Notes: generated from the letters alone by a model not told the origin. Positions 34,017 through 43,058 are shown, counted from the first letter of the stretch. The stretch: DNA of 59,407 nt from Acidobacteria bacterium 13_2_20CM_57_17 (GCA_001914785.1 MNDE01000142.1:1-59407); one strand, 5' to 3'. Translations and numbers: made by a program.

Positions 34017-35561
34017 TCATTCACCTGAAGCAACACTAACGATCCTCACAAGATTCAGCCAGTGCCTTGGGTGTGGTCGTCGCCTTCCAGCACGAATATC
34101 CGAGGCGTACGGAAGGGAGACTCCTAGAATCAGTGCGATGGTTGAGATTGCCACATCGGCCAACTTGGGGTGAATTTTCTCATCGTATGCCGCCTCAGTA
34201 AGCCAATTCGGCTGATCTGCTGGATTCCAGTTACGTTGCGCGATTTGGTGACTCCTTTGCTTTTCAGCGAGACGAGCCAAGGCTTGAGGGGATTGAGCCG
34301 CGACCCGGCCCTTGCGGGCAGCTTCGATGAGTGCTTCTTTGGAATTGGTTGGAGCACACGCTGAACAGAATTTCTGGTGGCCCCTAATGTGCGTTCCGCA
34401 TAGTTTACATAGTCTGGGTGATCCTGGAGTTTGAGGACACGATGGAAGCGCTTCTTTCCCCTTGGTCATTCTCCGATGGCTCTGGGTCAACCGCGTTGCA
34501 GGCGAGAGATGATCCGACTTGCTCTTTGCACTCGCCCAGAATATGTGTGCCGCTCGTTCTGCGTATGGCGCAACCTCTCGTCGCCAGTTAAGTGCGGTTT
34601 CCGCGATCAGTTGAGCGAACGGCCCCATCAGCCGACAATTGCCGTCTCTCTCTTCGAAAAACCATTCTCTTTTTAACGGCCCCTTTGATAGCCAATCGAA
34701 TAAAAAAGCATCCACCATGGGACGCACCGGTTCCATGAGATCGCATGCTAAACTGTCGCGGGTCCGGCTGTCTAAGTGAAGAACTCCAAGGCCGGGATCT
34801 AAGCCAAGCGCGGCAGCGGCCAGTCGCGCTTCCGTCTCAAGAATTGCGTACAGATAATTCAAAATGGCATTGGCTGGATTAACTGCCAAGCGCGGCGAGT
34901 TTGTGAGTGGGGATTCGCGAGTGCCGAAGACTTGCCAATGACTGGGTATGCGTCGAAGATCATTCCTCGGAAAGGCAACGGGAACCATCCGCCATGCTGA
35001 CCAATAAGCTTTAGCACCGAGCGATTCACATTGGCGGATTGTTGAGGTTCCCTTGGCAGCGTCAACTTGGGATCGAAAGGATGAAATGCAGCTTGCAATG
35101 TCCAAACGTTTCAACTTATCTCGCGCAACTTTCTCTTGCCCCGATAACTTCTGCGCAATCAATTCTCGCGTGAGTTGAAGCGCCGCGCCCGTAGATTCGG
35201 CCAATGCCTGAGATCGACGCAATCTCGCGTCAGATGGCCGCACCGGTCCCGTGGTGAGAAGGACCTTGCCATCCCTGTCGAGCATGACAAACGCAGCACC
35301 TTGGTCGGCCAACCATCTAAGTGCGGTCAAGGAAACGAGACCATCCGATCCGATTACGACAAGCCGTTTCAGTCCATGCCCAACGCGAGGAAAGCGAGCG
35401 TAACGTCTCTGCTTGCCGATTCCGTCTTCAATCGTCAGGTGTCCACGTTCCACACAAATACTCGTTCCATAGCCGAAGAGAGTCACAACGCCATGCCGAG
35501 GTAAGATTGAAACAAAATTGCAGCGCTGAAGATGTTGAGGTACGGTCAGGGTAGCTGCCAT
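34017..35561 (-). CDS. cas1: Cas1-family integrase (casposase) with zinc-finger and HTH extension
   Basis: 514 residues, longer than the ~300-340 of CRISPR Cas1. N-terminal beta domain (10-110), then the helical catalytic domain with NPANAILNYLYAILETEARL, GLDPGLGVLHLDSRTRDSLA and CDLMEPVRP; candidate metal ligands are E242 or E244, H262, D274 and E277. After the Cas1 fold are C385/C388/C399/C402 (CKLCGTHIRGHQKFCSAC), a zinc finger, and a C-terminal HTH (about 468-505: IALILGVSLPYASDIRAGRR then PHPRHW). Such extensions are known in casposases. No Cas2 nearby. In this setting it should excise and integrate the element. Confidence 0.93.
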   Translation of the reverse strand: MAATLTVPQHLQRCNFVSILPRHGVVTLFGYGTSICVERGHLTIEDGIGKQRRYARFPRVGHGLKRLVVIGSDGLVSLTALRWLADQGAAFVMLDRDGKVLLTTGPVRPSDARLRRSQALAESTGAALQLTRELIAQKLSGQEKVARDKLKRLDIASCISSFRSQVDAAKGTSTIRQCESLGAKAYWSAWRMVPVAFPRNDLRRIPSHWQVFGTRESPLTNSPRLAVNPANAILNYLYAILETEARLAAAALGLDPGLGVLHLDSRTRDSLACDLMEPVRPMVDAFLFDWLSKGPLKREWFFEERDGNCRLMGPFAQLIAETALNWRREVAPYAERAAHIFWASAKSKSDHLSPATRLTQSHRRMTKGKEALPSCPQTPGSPRLCKLCGTHIRGHQKFCSACAPTNSKEALIEAARKGRVAAQSPQALARLAEKQRSHQIAQRNWNPADQPNWLTEAAYDEKIHPKLADVAISTIALILGVSLPYASDIRAGRRRPHPRHWLNLVRIVSVASGE

Positions 35562-35712
35562 CGGAGTCCATTCTCCTTTGGTGGTTAGGGCTTGTCGTCT
35601 GCTGCTAACAGGCGGCAGGCCCGTTTTCTTTCTTATTTTGAGAGCTTCACTAAAGCTCTAGGTCCATTTTATTACGTCCGTGGATAGCAGTCACTTTTTG
35701 AAATGGTCAGAT

Positions 35713-36501
35713 TCACCTAAACCAATTGCCTTCGGCTAGAAAACGCGCGAGGCTGATGGGATAACGCGGGGCGATTTGCATAAGGCATCGCCAGCAGATG
35801 CATTGTTCTGCGTGTTTCATCTTTCGGAGCATTTCTACGGCAGTAGACGGCGCTAGCCGCACGGTGAGCCCCGCCATTACGCGCGCAAGATATTCCACCC
35901 TTCGGTAGTCTCCTGATTTTCTTTGATCGCGGCCCGGATACCTGGGATCGAGTTTCGCGCGGCAAAATGCTTCTGCACCTTTGTAAAGGATGCGGCGAAA
36001 AGGCCAATACTCGATAAACCTGCCGTTCGGAAACTCCAGGCGTGGCTTGAGCCATATCTTTGATTGGCTGTAGATTCTTCGCACTTGGGTGGCTGTCTCA
36101 GCTCGCTTCAATGCTGCCCACAGTCGGCTCTCAGAGGGAATCGCCGCGACTTTAATCCGCACCGGGGCCGGGTTCAACATGGCTTCTTCAAATTGATCGT
36201 GCTCTTTTTGTACGCGGGAGCGCCAGGTCCGTAGTTCATCCGGCGTTGTGCTAAATTTTTGCTGCCGAATGACACGCGGGGGTTTCCCGAACCCTTCAAT
36301 GTATAGCTGTTCCTGACCTGCTCCGCTGCGTTTGATAAACAGGCTTGGTACTGCGGCTATTTCCGTCTCGCCTTCAGGATTGCCATCCCGGAGGCCCCTA
36401 AATGTGTCAACCCAAAGGCCCTCGTACCTCAGAAGTTCCTCTCCGCTTGCTTCCTTCGGCCTGCCAGGCAGTTTCTTCTCAATGGTTTGCGACACTTTCA
36501 T
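35713..36501 (-). CDS. Unknown protein next to the casposase
   Basis: 262 residues; not recognised. It opens with MKVSQTIEKKLPGRPKEAS (an AT-hook-like GRP near residue 13), contains a helical middle (RVQKEHDQFEEAMLN; SRLWAALKRAETATQVRRIY) and ends with CICWRCLMQIAPRYPI, a possible two-cysteine zinc site. It is basic and has no membrane segment. Leftward like cas1, 151 bases upstream of it, so it may share the transcript. A DNA-binding accessory role is a guess. Confidence 0.6.
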   Translation of the reverse strand: MKVSQTIEKKLPGRPKEASGEELLRYEGLWVDTFRGLRDGNPEGETEIAAVPSLFIKRSGAGQEQLYIEGFGKPPRVIRQQKFSTTPDELRTWRSRVQKEHDQFEEAMLNPAPVRIKVAAIPSESRLWAALKRAETATQVRRIYSQSKIWLKPRLEFPNGRFIEYWPFRRILYKGAEAFCRAKLDPRYPGRDQRKSGDYRRVEYLARVMAGLTVRLAPSTAVEMLRKMKHAEQCICWRCLMQIAPRYPISLARFLAEGNWFR

Positions 36502-36611
36502 CCCCAGATGATGGAAAACGGCATTGAGTTTATCTCGAACTTGGCCAAAACCTGTAAAGCATGAAAAAGGACCTCAAGAGGCGAAATGGCCTGTCGACAT
36601 AGGGTTAATCA

Positions 36612-37187
36612 ATGAAACGCAAGACACACAAGAAACCTCGTCGTAAGAACCGAAATCACGTTGTCCGCCGGAAGATCAAGTCTTGCTGTGTGAAGGTGCC
36701 GACAACGGCGCGACAGTATTTTTTGCTCTCCCCAAGAAACCAGGAGACGTGGGACTCAATTGGCCATGTTGTTTCAAGAATAAGGGAGGGCGTAACACTT
36801 CCCAAGGCAGCAAGAGAATTTGGTCTCGCCCCCAAGACTGTTATCACCCTCGGTCGATCTGCGCTGAGAAAACAAAAGAACGGGCGATACGTCGCTAAGA
36901 AAATTGACCAACTGCTGAGGGTTGTCAATGTCTTGACTATCGAAGGCAGAAAAGAAATTGCGACGCGCGATTCGCGGCAAGCCAGTCTCGTCGGCGGTCA
37001 TTGGGCTGCGGTTCAAAAGTTTATTCAAACGGGAGATGACTCGGCGCTTTTGAAGTTTGCAAAAAAGCGGATTGTCGATGCACGCCGGAAGCGCTATCCG
37101 TTGCTAACAGACTTGAAGGAGTTAGAGAGGCTGGGTTCGGCGGGAGTGTTGTCATTCGAGTCGATGTATGCAAGTGGTTCGCGATGA
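36612..37187 (+). CDS. Small basic HTH-like protein (casposon core)
   Basis: 191 residues. The N-terminal 25 residues are strongly basic (MKRKTHKKPRRKNRNHVVRR). Residues about 60-88 look like a helix-turn-helix (GVTLPKAAREFGLAPKTVIT followed by LGRSALRK). The rest is helical. It is divergent from 35713-36501 and its stop overlaps the HNH-like gene start by four bases. Casposons commonly carry HTH proteins; regulation of the core operon or terminal-repeat binding are possible roles. Confidence 0.6.
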   Translation: MKRKTHKKPRRKNRNHVVRRKIKSCCVKVPTTARQYFLLSPRNQETWDSIGHVVSRIREGVTLPKAAREFGLAPKTVITLGRSALRKQKNGRYVAKKIDQLLRVVNVLTIEGRKEIATRDSRQASLVGGHWAAVQKFIQTGDDSALLKFAKKRIVDARRKRYPLLTDLKELERLGSAGVLSFESMYASGSR

Positions 37188-37702
37188 AAAAGAAACTGTC
37201 TCGCGACCCCATTGCAGCGTTGGAACGTGAGGCGCGCGCGACTAGGCGCGTCGGGGTGGGTAGCCGTTGCGTCGAGTGCGGCGAAGATCGGCCCCTGGCA
37301 CTGATTCCGGGAACTAATCCAAGGATTTGTGCGAATTGCCAGCGGGAACAACTTGGCCGGTTACCATTCGACGATCATCACCCGGCAGGCGAAGCCAACG
37401 ATTCGACCACCATACCGACACCAGTCAATGACCATAGAGCCAGATTAAGCCCTCAGCAGTACGAATGGCCGTCAAAGACCTGGGTCAACCCGGACAGCAG
37501 TCCCGCTCGTGCAGGCGCGGCCCGTGTACGCGGGTATTGCGAGACAAACGATTACCTCGTTTGTGCGCTCCTGATTCCAAACGCTGAAATGTTGGAAACG
37601 CTAGACGAGCATTTGGAAAAGCGCCTCGGTCCTAAGTGGTGGGTCGGGACCGAGATGGAACGTTTTGCACCGAAGCGTAAACCGAAACGAGCAGGCGCGT
37701 GA
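37184..37702 (+). CDS. HNH-like zinc protein (probable nuclease)
   Basis: 172 residues. Two Cys pairs form a treble-clef knuckle (CVECGEDRPL ... ICANCQRE), followed by FDDHHPAGEANDSTT and VNDHRARLSPQQYEWPSKTW. The HH...N...NDHR...LS..Q..W pattern is how I recognise HNH-type endonucleases in mobile elements; the catalytic His would be in DDHH. HNH nucleases are common casposon genes. The end (MLETLDEHLEKRLGPKWWVG) is duplicated in decayed form at 38200-38315. Overlaps both neighbours by four bases. Confidence 0.65.
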   Translation: MKKKLSRDPIAALEREARATRRVGVGSRCVECGEDRPLALIPGTNPRICANCQREQLGRLPFDDHHPAGEANDSTTIPTPVNDHRARLSPQQYEWPSKTWVNPDSSPARAGAARVRGYCETNDYLVCALLIPNAEMLETLDEHLEKRLGPKWWVGTEMERFAPKRKPKRAGA

Positions 37703-37833
37703 ACTCAAACCCAGTTGTACGAAACCCAAGGGCTTCGACGCTTCAGGTTGCAAATTTCACTTGCCAAAGATTCAGAGAGTTTGCGCCTTTAACCGAGCAC
37801 GTCAAGGAGGGGCGCAGAAGAAGGAGAAAAAAG

Positions 37834-38187
37834 ATGAAGGTAGGAGCATATGTGAAGAACGGAGCACAGCAGGAGCGATTGCCCCTGCTCGATGACCGTT
37901 TGTTTAGGAAGTTGCAAAAGAAAGGGGTAGTCACAGGAAAGATAATTTCATGCAGGCAGGTCACCTCTCCAAAGTTCAAAGGACTGGCCATGAATTTCAA
38001 GAACGGAACGGCAAAGTTCGCATTCCTGGCCAGTTTCGAGAGATGGGACATAGCAGCGATCGTTCGGCAACTCGGAAGCGAGGAGACGGACGACTGGCTC
38101 GGTCAGCAGGTGCATTTCATCATCCGCAAGGGGCAAAAGGGAGGAACGTTCATAAACGTCGAAAACCCGAGGGAGGCTCGCCAGTAA
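37834..38187 (+). CDS. Small protein with possible OB-like fold
   Basis: 117 residues from ATG 37834, preceded by AAGGAG; the frame is open from 37699 but that part lacks protein-like character. Sequence alternates strands: VVTGKIISCRQVTSPKFKGL, AKFAFLASFERWDIAAIVRQ, then DWLGQQVHFIIRKGQKGGTF. The final W.G..V.......G...I.V pattern recalls small OB-fold proteins such as ssDNA-binding replication accessory proteins. Lying between an HNH-like gene and PolB, a replication role is plausible but unproven. Confidence 0.55.
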   Translation: MKVGAYVKNGAQQERLPLLDDRLFRKLQKKGVVTGKIISCRQVTSPKFKGLAMNFKNGTAKFAFLASFERWDIAAIVRQLGSEETDDWLGQQVHFIIRKGQKGGTFINVENPREARQ

Positions 38188-38199
38188 GGGAGCCTTCTC

Positions 38200-38315
38200 C
38201 CAAGTCGGAAATGCTGGAAGCGCTCGACGCATTTATGCAGCAGAAATTTGCCCCTGAATGGTGGGTTTGAACGGAGATGGAGCGGTTTGCACCGGAGCGC
38301 AAACGCAAGCCCTGA
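38200..38315 (+). pseudogene. Decayed duplicate of the HNH-like gene 3' end
   Basis: The frame reads SEMLEALDAFMQQKFAPEWWV, stop, TEMERFAPERKRKP, stop. It aligns with the end of the 37184-37702 protein (AEMLETLDEHLEKRLGPKWW VGTEMERFAPKRKPK). The Gly codon after WWV is a TGA stop here. So the last ~40 codons were duplicated about 600 bases downstream, directly before PolB. Confidence 0.7.
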
Positions 38316-38322
38316 CAGAATT

Positions 38323-41300
38323 GTGTCCCCCAATCCAGTTTCTCTACCGATTGCAATTCGAGTCTTTCCGGCGCTCAAACCCACCGAACCCAAGCGTCGC
38401 AAAAACAAAGTATGGCATCTGCCTCGCGCCATGTTCGTGTTCGACACTGAGACGCGAACGGACGCGAGCCAGCGTTTGACGTTCGGAAGCTATCGATTCT
38501 TCGTCGACAATCAATTGCGGGAGGAGGGCCTTTTCTATGCAGACGACTTGCCATCCAAGGACCGCAAGAGGCTGGAAAAGTACGTAGCTGCCCAGAACAG
38601 GCGAGGAACCCGCCTCCTACTGTTAACTCTTCGCGAATTCCTCACCAAGCTGTACAAGGCGGTCTACAAAGGCCGCGCTATGTTGGTCGGTTTCAATCTG
38701 CCCTTCGATCTTTCACGAATCGCTTTTACTGCGCGGCCAGCGCGAGGACGTTTTGCAGGCGGCTTTTCGTTTGCTATCTGGTCCTACATAAAGTCGGGCG
38801 TGGAAAAACCCTCGACTCGTCGCCCCAGTGTCGGTATCAAGCACATAGACTCCAAGCGTGCCTTGAAGGGATTCACGGCCCGTTTTGGACCTGACGCGTC
38901 TGATTTGATCCCTGAGGATTCCACCACAGGAGAGCCTGAGAAGGGATACAAGTTTCGCGGGCACATGCTCGACCTGCGAACGCTTGCCTTCGCGCTCACT
39001 GATGGAGCTTATTCATTGGACAGTGCCTGCCGTGCCTTTGGCGTTGAACACGGAAAGCAGCAAGTCACCCGCCACGGTGTGGTTACAAAGAAGTATATCG
39101 ACTATAACCGCCGAGATGTTCAAGCCACGTCGGAACTGGCGGTTAATCTTCTCGCAGAGTATGCAAAACATCCGATCAACTTACAGCCCACAAAGGCATA
39201 TTCACCCGCTTCAATCGGTAAGGCCTATTTGCGAGCCATGGGAATCGCTCCGATTCTTGAACGGCAACCAGGTTTCCCCGCAGCTTACTTAGGGTTTGCG
39301 CAGACCGCCTTTTTTGGCGGAAGAACGAGTGCTCACATTCGAAAAGTCCCCGTTCCCGTTGTCTTTGTCGATTTTCTTTCCATGTATCCGACCGTTAACG
39401 GATTGATGGGCTTATGGAAGTTTGTAACTGCGCAGGAGATTCGAGCTTTCACGAACTGCCAGGACGAAGTTGAAAGATTCCTGCGCGGCTTAACACCCGA
39501 GAAACTATTTCTCCGGAGCACATGGAATGAACTTCCGGCTTTCGTGAAGGTCGTACCCAATGGCGATCTCCTACCCTCCCGCGCCAAGTACAGTTCAGCA
39601 AGCAACGACTTTCAGGTAGCGGTGAACCATCTCTATGCGTCTGACCACGCACCGTTAGAAGGGCTCTGGTTCTCGCTGCCCGATGTAGCGGCCTCCGTTC
39701 TTCTTACGGGAAAAGTCCCCAAGATTGTCGACGCATTCAAACTTGTTCCCATCGGAAAGCTCCCCGGCCTGAGACCGGTCCGCCTCAGCGGCGAAGTATG
39801 GGTAAATCCTCGAACTCAGGACCTATATCGGACTCTAATTGAGCAACGCAAGTCCCAGGCAAAGAAACAGGGAATGGCCCGGGAAGATGCGGACCGGCTG
39901 GATAAAGCCCTCAAGGTGCTGGCAAACGCTACCAGCTACGGTATCTACGCGGAAATGAACCGCCAGGAAACGGAGAAGAGGGTTAAGGTCCGATGTCAGG
40001 GAATCGATCCCGAACCCTACGAATGTTCCGTCCTTCACCCCGAAAATCCGGGGGAGTTCTGTTTTCCCCTTTTGGCTTCCCTGATCACGGGGGCCGCTCG
40101 ATTAATGCTCGCCTTGCTGGAACATTCTGTTTCGGAGCTGGGAACCTACGCCATGGAAGATACCGATTCCATGGCAATCGTTGCGATGAAGCGGGGAGGA
40201 ATCATTCCCTGCAAGGGAGGAAAGCTTCGTACCGCGAACGGTGAGGAAGGAATCAAAGCTCTAACGTGGAAGCAAGTCCGTCAAATCGTTGCGAAGTTCG
40301 AAGCCCTCAATCCTTACAAGCAAAACTTGATTCCTGGTTCCGTCCTCAAGATTGAGGAGGACAACTTTGACCCAAAGACCGGCAAGCAGCGGGAGCTTTG
40401 GGGTCTTGCCATCTCGGCAAAGCGTTATGCGCTCTTCCTAAAACCCAGGAAAGGCCAGCCTGTTCTACTACGGGAAGGAATCAACAACAAAAAAGACCGA
40501 TGGTCGAGGCATGGTCTCGGCCATCTACTGAATCCGACCGATCCCGAGGCTTCCGACCGCAACTGGACCGCCGCGGTGTGGGATGTAATGGTTCGCAAGT
40601 CTTTGGGTCTGAGGGTAAAGGAACTGAGGTTTGCCCATCTTCCAGCAATCGGAAGAACTACCGTTAGCAGTCCGGCGCTGATGAAATGTCTTGAATCGCT
40701 AAATGCCGGAAAACGCTACTCCGAACAAGTCAAGCCGTTCAATTTTCTTCAGACTTGCCACGTCAGCCCATTCGGTCATCCTGACGGTATCGATCCCGAA
40801 AAATACCATCTAGTTTCCCCTTACGATCCCGATCCTCGGAAATGGCTCGATAAAGAATGGATCGACCAATACTCGGGCAAACGGTTTCGTATCACGACGC
40901 GCGGTCACTACGGATCAAGGGGGGTCGCGCGAGTTAAGACCTACGGAGATGTAATCACCGAGTACGAGTTCCACGCGGAATCAAAGTGCGCTGATAGCTC
41001 TGGGAACCCTTGCGAAAGACAAACAATAGGATTGCTCGGAAGGCGACACATCAAGATCGACCAAATCAAATGTATCGGCAAAGAATCAAACAGTCTGGAA
41101 AACGTTGACGCGGGTATGGTCCACTCTGCGGAGAACGCCTATACCATCTACGACGATCCTAAACGCGGAGAATGGATTACAAAGGTTCAGCCAGCCTTGA
41201 GGAAAGCGCCTTTAGCTGTTCTTGTCAAAGCGTGTGGGAGCCGTCTGTCTCGACGGGAGACCATCGAATTGAGAGCCGGTCGCAGCAAGCCGCGTCGCAA

Positions 41301-41349
41301 GACGCGGGATTTGCTGGTTTCGATCCTCAAGGACCTGGGTTCGCTTTGA
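38323..41349 (+). CDS. polB: Family B DNA polymerase (casposon replicase)
   Basis: About 1008 residues from GTG 38323; the frame is open from 38248 and a later ATG at 38431 would remove WHLPR, which seems part of the domain. Proofreading motifs: Exo I FVFDTETR (38431-38457), Exo II LVGFNLPFDLSRIA (near 38685), Exo III YIDYNRRDVQ (near 39095). Polymerase motifs: A VDFLSMYP (39367-39390), B KVLANATSYGIY (39913-39948), C YAMEDTDSM (40147-40173). All catalytic Asp and Lys residues are present. The C-terminal ~300 residues are unassigned. I cannot decide by eye whether it belongs to the protein-primed group. Confidence 0.92.
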   Translation: MSPNPVSLPIAIRVFPALKPTEPKRRKNKVWHLPRAMFVFDTETRTDASQRLTFGSYRFFVDNQLREEGLFYADDLPSKDRKRLEKYVAAQNRRGTRLLLLTLREFLTKLYKAVYKGRAMLVGFNLPFDLSRIAFTARPARGRFAGGFSFAIWSYIKSGVEKPSTRRPSVGIKHIDSKRALKGFTARFGPDASDLIPEDSTTGEPEKGYKFRGHMLDLRTLAFALTDGAYSLDSACRAFGVEHGKQQVTRHGVVTKKYIDYNRRDVQATSELAVNLLAEYAKHPINLQPTKAYSPASIGKAYLRAMGIAPILERQPGFPAAYLGFAQTAFFGGRTSAHIRKVPVPVVFVDFLSMYPTVNGLMGLWKFVTAQEIRAFTNCQDEVERFLRGLTPEKLFLRSTWNELPAFVKVVPNGDLLPSRAKYSSASNDFQVAVNHLYASDHAPLEGLWFSLPDVAASVLLTGKVPKIVDAFKLVPIGKLPGLRPVRLSGEVWVNPRTQDLYRTLIEQRKSQAKKQGMAREDADRLDKALKVLANATSYGIYAEMNRQETEKRVKVRCQGIDPEPYECSVLHPENPGEFCFPLLASLITGAARLMLALLEHSVSELGTYAMEDTDSMAIVAMKRGGIIPCKGGKLRTANGEEGIKALTWKQVRQIVAKFEALNPYKQNLIPGSVLKIEEDNFDPKTGKQRELWGLAISAKRYALFLKPRKGQPVLLREGINNKKDRWSRHGLGHLLNPTDPEASDRNWTAAVWDVMVRKSLGLRVKELRFAHLPAIGRTTVSSPALMKCLESLNAGKRYSEQVKPFNFLQTCHVSPFGHPDGIDPEKYHLVSPYDPDPRKWLDKEWIDQYSGKRFRITTRGHYGSRGVARVKTYGDVITEYEFHAESKCADSSGNPCERQTIGLLGRRHIKIDQIKCIGKESNSLENVDAGMVHSAENAYTIYDDPKRGEWITKVQPALRKAPLAVLVKACGSRLSRRETIELRAGRSKPRRKTRDLLVSILKDLGSL

Positions 41350-41437
41350 TCCTCATCGAGTTGCTAAAGGTGATAGTTATAGAGTATTTTGGTGCTAGTA
41401 GACTAGTTCTCCAGTTTCCATCAAAGAGGCGCGCCTA

Positions 41438-42121
41438 ATGAGAGTTCTTCGCTGGGTCTTCTCTCTTTGTCTGATTTTTGGTGTCTCGTCTTGGCGGTCG
41501 GCAGCACAGGAACGCGACACCTCCCATTCCCGCGACTACCAGAACTGCCTGTACGGGCGTTATGGATGTGACCTCAGCCAGCTGTCTGTCAACGAGCAAT
41601 CAGCGGTTGCGCGCTCCGCTCATGATCGCAACTACCAGAACTGCCTGTACGGGCGTTATGGATGTGACCTAAGCCAGCTGTCTGCCAACGAGCAATCAGC
41701 GGTTGCGCGCTCCGCTCATGATCGCAACTACCAGAACTGCCTGTATGGGCGATTCGGATGCGACCCAGCACAGCTCATTGCTGACGAGCAGAAAGCGGTT
41801 GAAAGCTCCGCTCATGACCGCAATTACCAAAATTGTCTGTATGGGCGATTCGGGTGTGATTCGAGTAAGCTAACTGCCGACGAGCGACAAAGCGCGGCAT
41901 CTTCCCCGAGCGCACTTGAATCTTCAACAAGCACCGGGTCCGGGAGTACACCAGGCGGAACCTCAGGCAGTACGGATCCAGCGTGCGCCGAGAATGGTTC
42001 CTGCTATGGAGACATCAGCGAAAGAACAGGCCGACCCAAGACGGTTCAAGTACAAGGTTACTATCGAAAAGATGGGACCTACGTTCGGGGGCACTATCGT
42101 TCGGCACCTCGGAGACATTGA
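41438..42121 (+). CDS. Secreted protein with four 32-residue Cys-containing repeats
   Basis: 227 residues. Signal peptide about 1-24 (LRWVFSLCLIFGVSSWRSAA). Then four tandem repeats of the form DRNYQNCLYGRYGCDLSQLS followed by .NEQ.AV..SAH, each with two Cys spaced C-x5-C. A Ser/Thr/Gly linker follows (SSTSTGSGSTPGGTSGSTD), then CAENGSCYGDISERTGRPKT and a C-terminal GYYRKDGTYVRGHYRSAP motif, which I have seen at the ends of other small secreted proteins. Function unknown. Unexpected cargo for a casposon. Confidence 0.75.
   Translation: MRVLRWVFSLCLIFGVSSWRSAAQERDTSHSRDYQNCLYGRYGCDLSQLSVNEQSAVARSAHDRNYQNCLYGRYGCDLSQLSANEQSAVARSAHDRNYQNCLYGRFGCDPAQLIADEQKAVESSAHDRNYQNCLYGRFGCDSSKLTADERQSAASSPSALESSTSTGSGSTPGGTSGSTDPACAENGSCYGDISERTGRPKTVQVQGYYRKDGTYVRGHYRSAPRRH
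41531..41914 (+). repeat. Four tandem 96-bp coding repeats
   Basis: Units start at 41531, 41627, 41723 and 41819. The first two are nearly identical; the third and fourth diverge more. They encode the 32-residue protein repeat and keep frame, so they are under coding constraint and not a CRISPR array. Confidence 0.85.
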
Positions 42122-42149
42122 TTTCGCCTTTGCGTGGAAATAGGTCGCA

Positions 42150-43058
42150 ATGAATCTTGTCCACTTCCCGGCGTCAATTTCGGGACCAGAAGGAACTTAT
42201 GCTCTCTTCACCGAGAAACCTGAAGTTGCAGTCGTCTTTGTCCACGGCTTTCTGGGCGATCCACGGAAGACTTGGTATAACTTCCAAGGCTTAGTTGACG
42301 AATTACAGGCTTCTTATCATGTTTGGGGAAGAAGCGATTTGTTCTTCTATAGCTATCCGAGTCGAGGTCAAATCAAGCCCCTCGCGGAACAGTTTCGAGA
42401 ATTCCTCGATCAGACATTCCCACGGCATGGTCGGAACCAACAATTCTACCCGCCTCCTCAGCGACCGCAGGGATATGCTTTGCCTTCCGGGCGCATGATG
42501 ACAGTTCCTACAAAGCAATCCAGTCCTTACAAGCTGTTGATTTTGGTTGGGCACTCAACGGGAGCAGTAATAATTAGAGAAGCGATTCTACAAGAGATAC
42601 GCCCTCTGACGGCAGAGCAGATCAATAACGCAACAGGAAACAACGCTTTCATCATAAACGCATTACTTCGCTTCTTCGCGCCGGCCCATCGAGGAGCGAT
42701 GTGCTCAGGACTTATAGGGGCATTGCTTCACCTTTCTGTCTCAGAATGGCTGCTGGCCTTGATGCTCTACTCGAATCCGCTTTTTGTAAGCTTACAGAAG
42801 GGCAGTCCTGTCCTAGAAGACATTAAGAAGGAAACGGAAGAACTTCAGGACAAATTCCCAAACATTTCAGCATTAAAAGCCATTTCGCTATTCGGAGCGA
42901 AAGACAGCATCGTTTACATAGGTAAATACAAAGCGGACGTGGATTGTCCCACAGAACCAAACCAGACGCATACATCGATCTGTAAACCAAGCAAGGACTA
43001 TTTTAGGCCGTTGGAGTTTGTGATCGATGGCATTAGTGCAAGAACGGCAAGTCTCTAA
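42150..43058 (+). CDS. Alpha/beta hydrolase
   Basis: 302 residues. Strand and oxyanion region VAVVFVHGFLGDPRKTWYNF, nucleophile elbow LVGHSTGAVIIREAIL (GHSTG), and acid/His region less clear (FGAKDSIVYIGKYK). A long insertion between 85 and 130 is rich in Pro/Gln. No signal peptide. The end overlaps the next gene by 32 bases. Similar hydrolases linked to short unknown partners occur in defence or signalling loci; substrate unknown. Confidence 0.75.
   Translation: MNLVHFPASISGPEGTYALFTEKPEVAVVFVHGFLGDPRKTWYNFQGLVDELQASYHVWGRSDLFFYSYPSRGQIKPLAEQFREFLDQTFPRHGRNQQFYPPPQRPQGYALPSGRMMTVPTKQSSPYKLLILVGHSTGAVIIREAILQEIRPLTAEQINNATGNNAFIINALLRFFAPAHRGAMCSGLIGALLHLSVSEWLLALMLYSNPLFVSLQKGSPVLEDIKKETEELQDKFPNISALKAISLFGAKDSIVYIGKYKADVDCPTEPNQTHTSICKPSKDYFRPLEFVIDGISARTASL

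Noticed and set aside
33901..34173. 90-codon plus-strand ORF at the 3' end of cas1
   Set aside because: Mostly antisense to the casposase C-terminus; no independent support.
34017..35561. Cas1 as part of a CRISPR-Cas system
   Set aside because: No Cas2, no effector or other cas genes and no repeat-spacer array anywhere in the window; TIRs, duplication and PolB fit a casposon instead.
41531..41914. 96-bp tandem repeats as a CRISPR array
   Set aside because: Units are contiguous with no unique spacers and keep a reading frame with a signal peptide upstream; they are protein repeats.
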